Shown piece after piece: positions 51,727-54,241 of a stretch of DNA of 54,241 nucleotides. The stretch is from Lachnospiraceae bacterium. GTDB lineage: Bacteria; Bacillota; Clostridia; Lachnospirales; Lachnospiraceae. The stretch lies in the NCBI GenBank assembly GCA_022799755.1, contig JAAWOU010000013.1:1-54241 (forward strand), read 5' to 3'. The stretch's first letter is position 1. The number at the start of each line of letters is the position of its first letter. The translations under genes were made by a program, and so were the position numbers. The notes beneath the pieces were generated by a model. The model saw only the letters and a program-made list of their open reading frames with translations, was not told the DNA's origin and ran no database searches.

Positions 51727-53505
51727 ATGACACCTATGAAATGGTTCTACGGCTTCTTGAAGAAGTACCGGAAACTGATGATCTGCGGTCTGTTCCTGAC
51801 CACGATCATCGCGGCCTTGTCCATCGTCAACCCCTACATATCGGGTATCATGGTGGACGACGTCATCGTGGCGGGCAATTATGACCTGCTGCCTAAGCTG
51901 ATCGCATGTCTGGTGGCAATCACGCTGCTGACCTGCGTGCTGCGTTTTCTGTATCTGCTCATGTTCGAGACAGCCTCCCAGGGCGTCCTCTACGACATGC
52001 GCAGCACCGTGTACAAAAAGCTGCTGGAGGAGGACTTCAATTTCTACAGCAAGAAGCGCACGGGCGACCTGATGAGCCGCCAGACGGGAGATATGGACGC
52101 CATCCGGCATTTTGTGGCAGGCATCATCTATTCCGTCTACCAGAACGTACTGCTGTTCGCTTTCGCTCTGGTGATGATCTTCACAGTGAGCCCGAAGCTT
52201 GCCCTGTGCATGCTGGTGGTGCTGCCTTTCACGGCCATCTCCACCTTTAAGCAGTCCAAAGAGGTGAAGCCCGCTTTCCAGCGCAACCGCAACTGCTTTT
52301 CCTCCCTGAACGCTTTCGTCCAGGAGAACATCAGCGGCAATCGGGTGGTAAAGGCATTCGCCAAGGAAGAGTTTGAAAAAGGGAAATTCCAGGTTGAGAA
52401 CGACCGGTTCCGGGACGCCCAGATAAAAGGTTCCAGGGTTTGGATGAAATATGTGCCCGTCTTTGAAATCCTGGCCTACGCCCTCACCGTTGTGCTGATG
52501 CTCTACGGCGGATACATGGTCATCCAGGGGGAGGTCACCCTGGGCGATCTGGTCAAGGTCAACGGATACCTGTGGATGCTGAACTCGCCTCTGCGCATGG
52601 CCGGCTGGTGGGTAAATGATATTCAGAATTTCATTACATCCGTAGAGAAAATATACGCTACCTACAGCGAGGAGCCCAAGGTGCGCACCCCCCGCTTCGC
52701 CCCGAAGCCGGAGAAAGAGTTCGATTATTCCCGGGAAAAGCTGCGCGGGGAAGTGGAGTTTAAGGACGTGTCCTACAGGGCTGACGACGAGGATATCGTA
52801 AAGGATATCAGCTTTAAGGTAGCGGCCGGACAGACCGTCGGCATCATCGGCTCCACCGGCTCCGGAAAATCTACGCTGATGAACCTGCTGTGCCGCTTTT
52901 ACGATGCCACCACCGGCCAGGTGCTGGTAAACGGAACAGATGTCCGGGACCTGGATCTGTACAATCTGCGGGATAATATCGGCATGGCCATGCAGGACGT
53001 GTTCCTCTTCTCCGACACCGTGGAGGGCAACATTGCCTACGGCAGGCCCGACTGCAGCTTCGATGAGGTGAAGAAAGCCGCTATCATGGCGGATGCCAAC
53101 CACTTCATCAACGCCATGCCCGATGGCTATGACACCATCGTGGGCGAGCGGGGTATGGGGCTCTCCGGCGGCCAGAAGCAGAGGATTTCCCTGGCCAGGG
53201 CCCTTTTGAAAGATCCGTCCATCCTGATACTGGACGATACCACCTCGGCCGTGGACATGGAGACGGAAAGTTATATCCAGAAACAGTTGAAGAGCATCAA
53301 GGAGGGCTGTACGGTATTCATCATCGCCTACCGCATCTCTTCCATTAAAGATGCCGATCTGATACTGGTCATGGATGGCGGACGCATCATTGAGCGGGGC
53401 ACCCACAGCGAGCTTCTGGCAAAGGACGGCTACTATGCCAAGGCTTTCCGCAACCAGTACGGTGAGATTCCCGAGGAACTGCTGCAGAAAAAGAACATTG
53501 CCTAA
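51727..53505 (+). CDS. ABC exporter half with degenerate ATP site (heterodimer subunit 1)
   Basis: 592 residues from the ATG at 51727, 8 bases after GGAGG; another ATG at 51721 is too close and a frame extension to 51646 lacks a ribosome site. Six helices (about 15-300) and a nucleotide-binding domain (342-592): Walker A GSTGSGKST (375-383), signature LSGGQ (479-483), Walker B ILILDD (499-504). The catalytic Glu is replaced by Asp504 and the switch His by Tyr535 (FIIAYRISSI), the pattern of the inactive site in heterodimeric exporters such as BmrC/D and TM287/288. The partner is the next gene. Substrate may be a drug, lipid or peptide. Confidence 0.94.
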   Translation: MTPMKWFYGFLKKYRKLMICGLFLTTIIAALSIVNPYISGIMVDDVIVAGNYDLLPKLIACLVAITLLTCVLRFLYLLMFETASQGVLYDMRSTVYKKLLEEDFNFYSKKRTGDLMSRQTGDMDAIRHFVAGIIYSVYQNVLLFAFALVMIFTVSPKLALCMLVVLPFTAISTFKQSKEVKPAFQRNRNCFSSLNAFVQENISGNRVVKAFAKEEFEKGKFQVENDRFRDAQIKGSRVWMKYVPVFEILAYALTVVLMLYGGYMVIQGEVTLGDLVKVNGYLWMLNSPLRMAGWWVNDIQNFITSVEKIYATYSEEPKVRTPRFAPKPEKEFDYSREKLRGEVEFKDVSYRADDEDIVKDISFKVAAGQTVGIIGSTGSGKSTLMNLLCRFYDATTGQVLVNGTDVRDLDLYNLRDNIGMAMQDVFLFSDTVEGNIAYGRPDCSFDEVKKAAIMADANHFINAMPDGYDTIVGERGMGLSGGQKQRISLARALLKDPSILILDDTTSAVDMETESYIQKQLKSIKEGCTVFIIAYRISSIKDADLILVMDGGRIIERGTHSELLAKDGYYAKAFRNQYGEIPEELLQKKNIA

Positions 53506-53533
53506 AAATATCGCCTAACGAAGGGAGTAAATC

Positions 53534-54241
53534 ATGGCACGCAATCGATACGATATGGACGAAGTGCTGGAAGACAGCTTCGACATCGGACAGTTGAAAC
53601 GTCTGGGAGCCTATGTCTCCCCCTATAAAACGAAAATGGCGGTGGTCATCGCCCTGATGCTGAGCGCCTCCGCCGCCACCATGATGGTGCCCATTTTCTT
53701 TCAGAGAATCATGGATATCTATATCCCTGAGAAAAATATGAGAGGAATTTGGATGGTCAGCCTCCTGACGCTGACGGTAGCCGCTTACTCCGGCATCGCC
53801 ATGCGCTTCAAGATCAAGATCATGAGCACCATAGGCCAGAACATCATACACGCCATCCGCACGGATATCTTCAACCACTTGCAGGAGCTGCCTTTCTCCT
53901 ACTATGACGACAGGCCCCACGGCAAGATACAGGTGCGCGTGGTCAACTATGTGAACAGCTTAAGCGACCTTTTGAGCAACGGTATCGTGAATACCATCAC
54001 GGATCTGTGCAACCTGTTCTTCATCATTTTCTTCATGCTCTTCTGCGATACGAGACTGACCCTTGTCTGCCTCTGCGGCCTGCCGCTGCTGGCGCTGGTG
54101 ATCGTCTTCATCAAGAAGAAGCAGAGAAAGGCCTGGCAGATCCAGTCCAACAAGCAGAGCAACCTGACCGCCTATATCGCTGAGAGCATCAACGGTATCC
54201 GGGTCACCCAGTCCTTTGTCCGCGAGAATGAGAACAACCAT
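53534..54241 (+). CDS. ABC exporter half, partner subunit (partial, N-terminal part)
   Basis: The first 236 residues of a second exporter half, cut by the window end. MARNRYDMDEVLEDSFDIGQ forms a cytoplasmic lead, then hydrophobic helices begin at about 35 (MAVVIALMLSASAATMMVPI), with the coupling-helix-like LPFSYYDDRPHGKIQVRVVN (about 119-138). It starts 28 bases after the first subunit, following GGGAGTAAATC, so both are made together. Its nucleotide-binding domain is out of view; by the heterodimer rule it should carry the intact Glu and His. Confidence 0.93.
   Translation, partial: MARNRYDMDEVLEDSFDIGQLKRLGAYVSPYKTKMAVVIALMLSASAATMMVPIFFQRIMDIYIPEKNMRGIWMVSLLTLTVAAYSGIAMRFKIKIMSTIGQNIIHAIRTDIFNHLQELPFSYYDDRPHGKIQVRVVNYVNSLSDLLSNGIVNTITDLCNLFFIIFFMLFCDTRLTLVCLCGLPLLALVIVFIKKKQRKAWQIQSNKQSNLTAYIAESINGIRVTQSFVRENENNH

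Noticed and set aside
51634..53406. 590-codon reverse frame opposite the ABC exporter gene
   Set aside because: The forward frame carries clear Walker A, signature and Walker B motifs; the reverse product is His/Gln/Gly-rich shadow sequence.

Overview
The window reads as chromosomal DNA of a Gram-positive Clostridia, most likely a moderately GC-rich Lachnospiraceae. The grounds are Firmicutes-type sigma-A promoters and AGGAGG ribosome sites, a perfect CIRCE element before groES, Rex, an LplB-type sugar permease next to an AraC regulator, and small families typical of that group (DUF1653, DUF5685, LytTR with a LiaF-like protein, the rimP-nusA-rnpM-ylxQ-infB-rbfA-nrnA-truB-ribF string). No rRNA, tRNA, CRISPR array, insertion sequence or prophage was seen. 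The species cannot be named from this.

Layout. 1-3.2 kb is the edge of a carbohydrate-use locus: partial LplB permease, AraC regulator, and a TIM-barrel glycosidase-like protein. 3.3-17.1 kb is a long leftward run: GT-C-like membrane protein, GtrB-like glycosyltransferase, YebC, CorC/HlyC CBS protein, MazF without a visible antitoxin, Nnr, a coiled-coil protein, Rex, a GH3 beta-N-acetylhexosaminidase, then aspartokinase, homoserine dehydrogenase and GlyA. 17.2-19.1 kb is a rightward lipid kinase and a PAP2 phosphatase, closed by a terminator. 19.1-23.9 kb holds a GT2 enzyme, a fused SfsA-MutY protein, a cytosolic 5'-nucleotidase and a DUF1653 protein. 23.9-24.4 kb is an unexplained regulatory block with a LexA-type box. 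24.4-26.5 kb is a three-gene cluster (zinc-ribbon membrane protein, DUF5685, DnaJ). 26.6-29.5 kb is tldE (frameshifted) and tldD. 29.5-32.3 kb is rpsO-pnp. 32.4-35.3 kb is an NlpC/P60 hydrolase and a Na/Pi cotransporter. 35.3-44.6 kb is the nusA-infB translation operon with ribF, truB and nrnA. 44.6-46.2 kb is a LiaF-like protein, a LytTR regulator and a 56-residue protein. 46.4-48.7 kb is groES-groEL. 48.8-54.2 kb holds a small gene lacking a normal start, a VOC protein, a DUF1905-cysteine peptidase fusion, an AraC regulator and a divergent two-subunit ABC exporter (second subunit cut by the window end).

How it works together. Most genes are housekeeping: RNA decay (pnp, nrnA), ribosome maturation (rimP, rbfA, rpsO, infB), chaperones, the aspartate pathway and one-carbon supply, redox control and metabolite repair (rex, nnr). 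The less ordinary items are the SfsA-MutY fusion, the homopolymer frameshift splitting tldE, the DUF5685 cluster whose central protein carries isoprenoid-synthase-like Asp motifs, the LexA-box promoter facing an uncharacterised small ORF, Pho-box-like repeats before the Na/Pi transporter, WalR-like boxes around the P60 hydrolase promoter, and a long hairpin in the pnp leader. All functions are read from sequence by eye; no searches were run.
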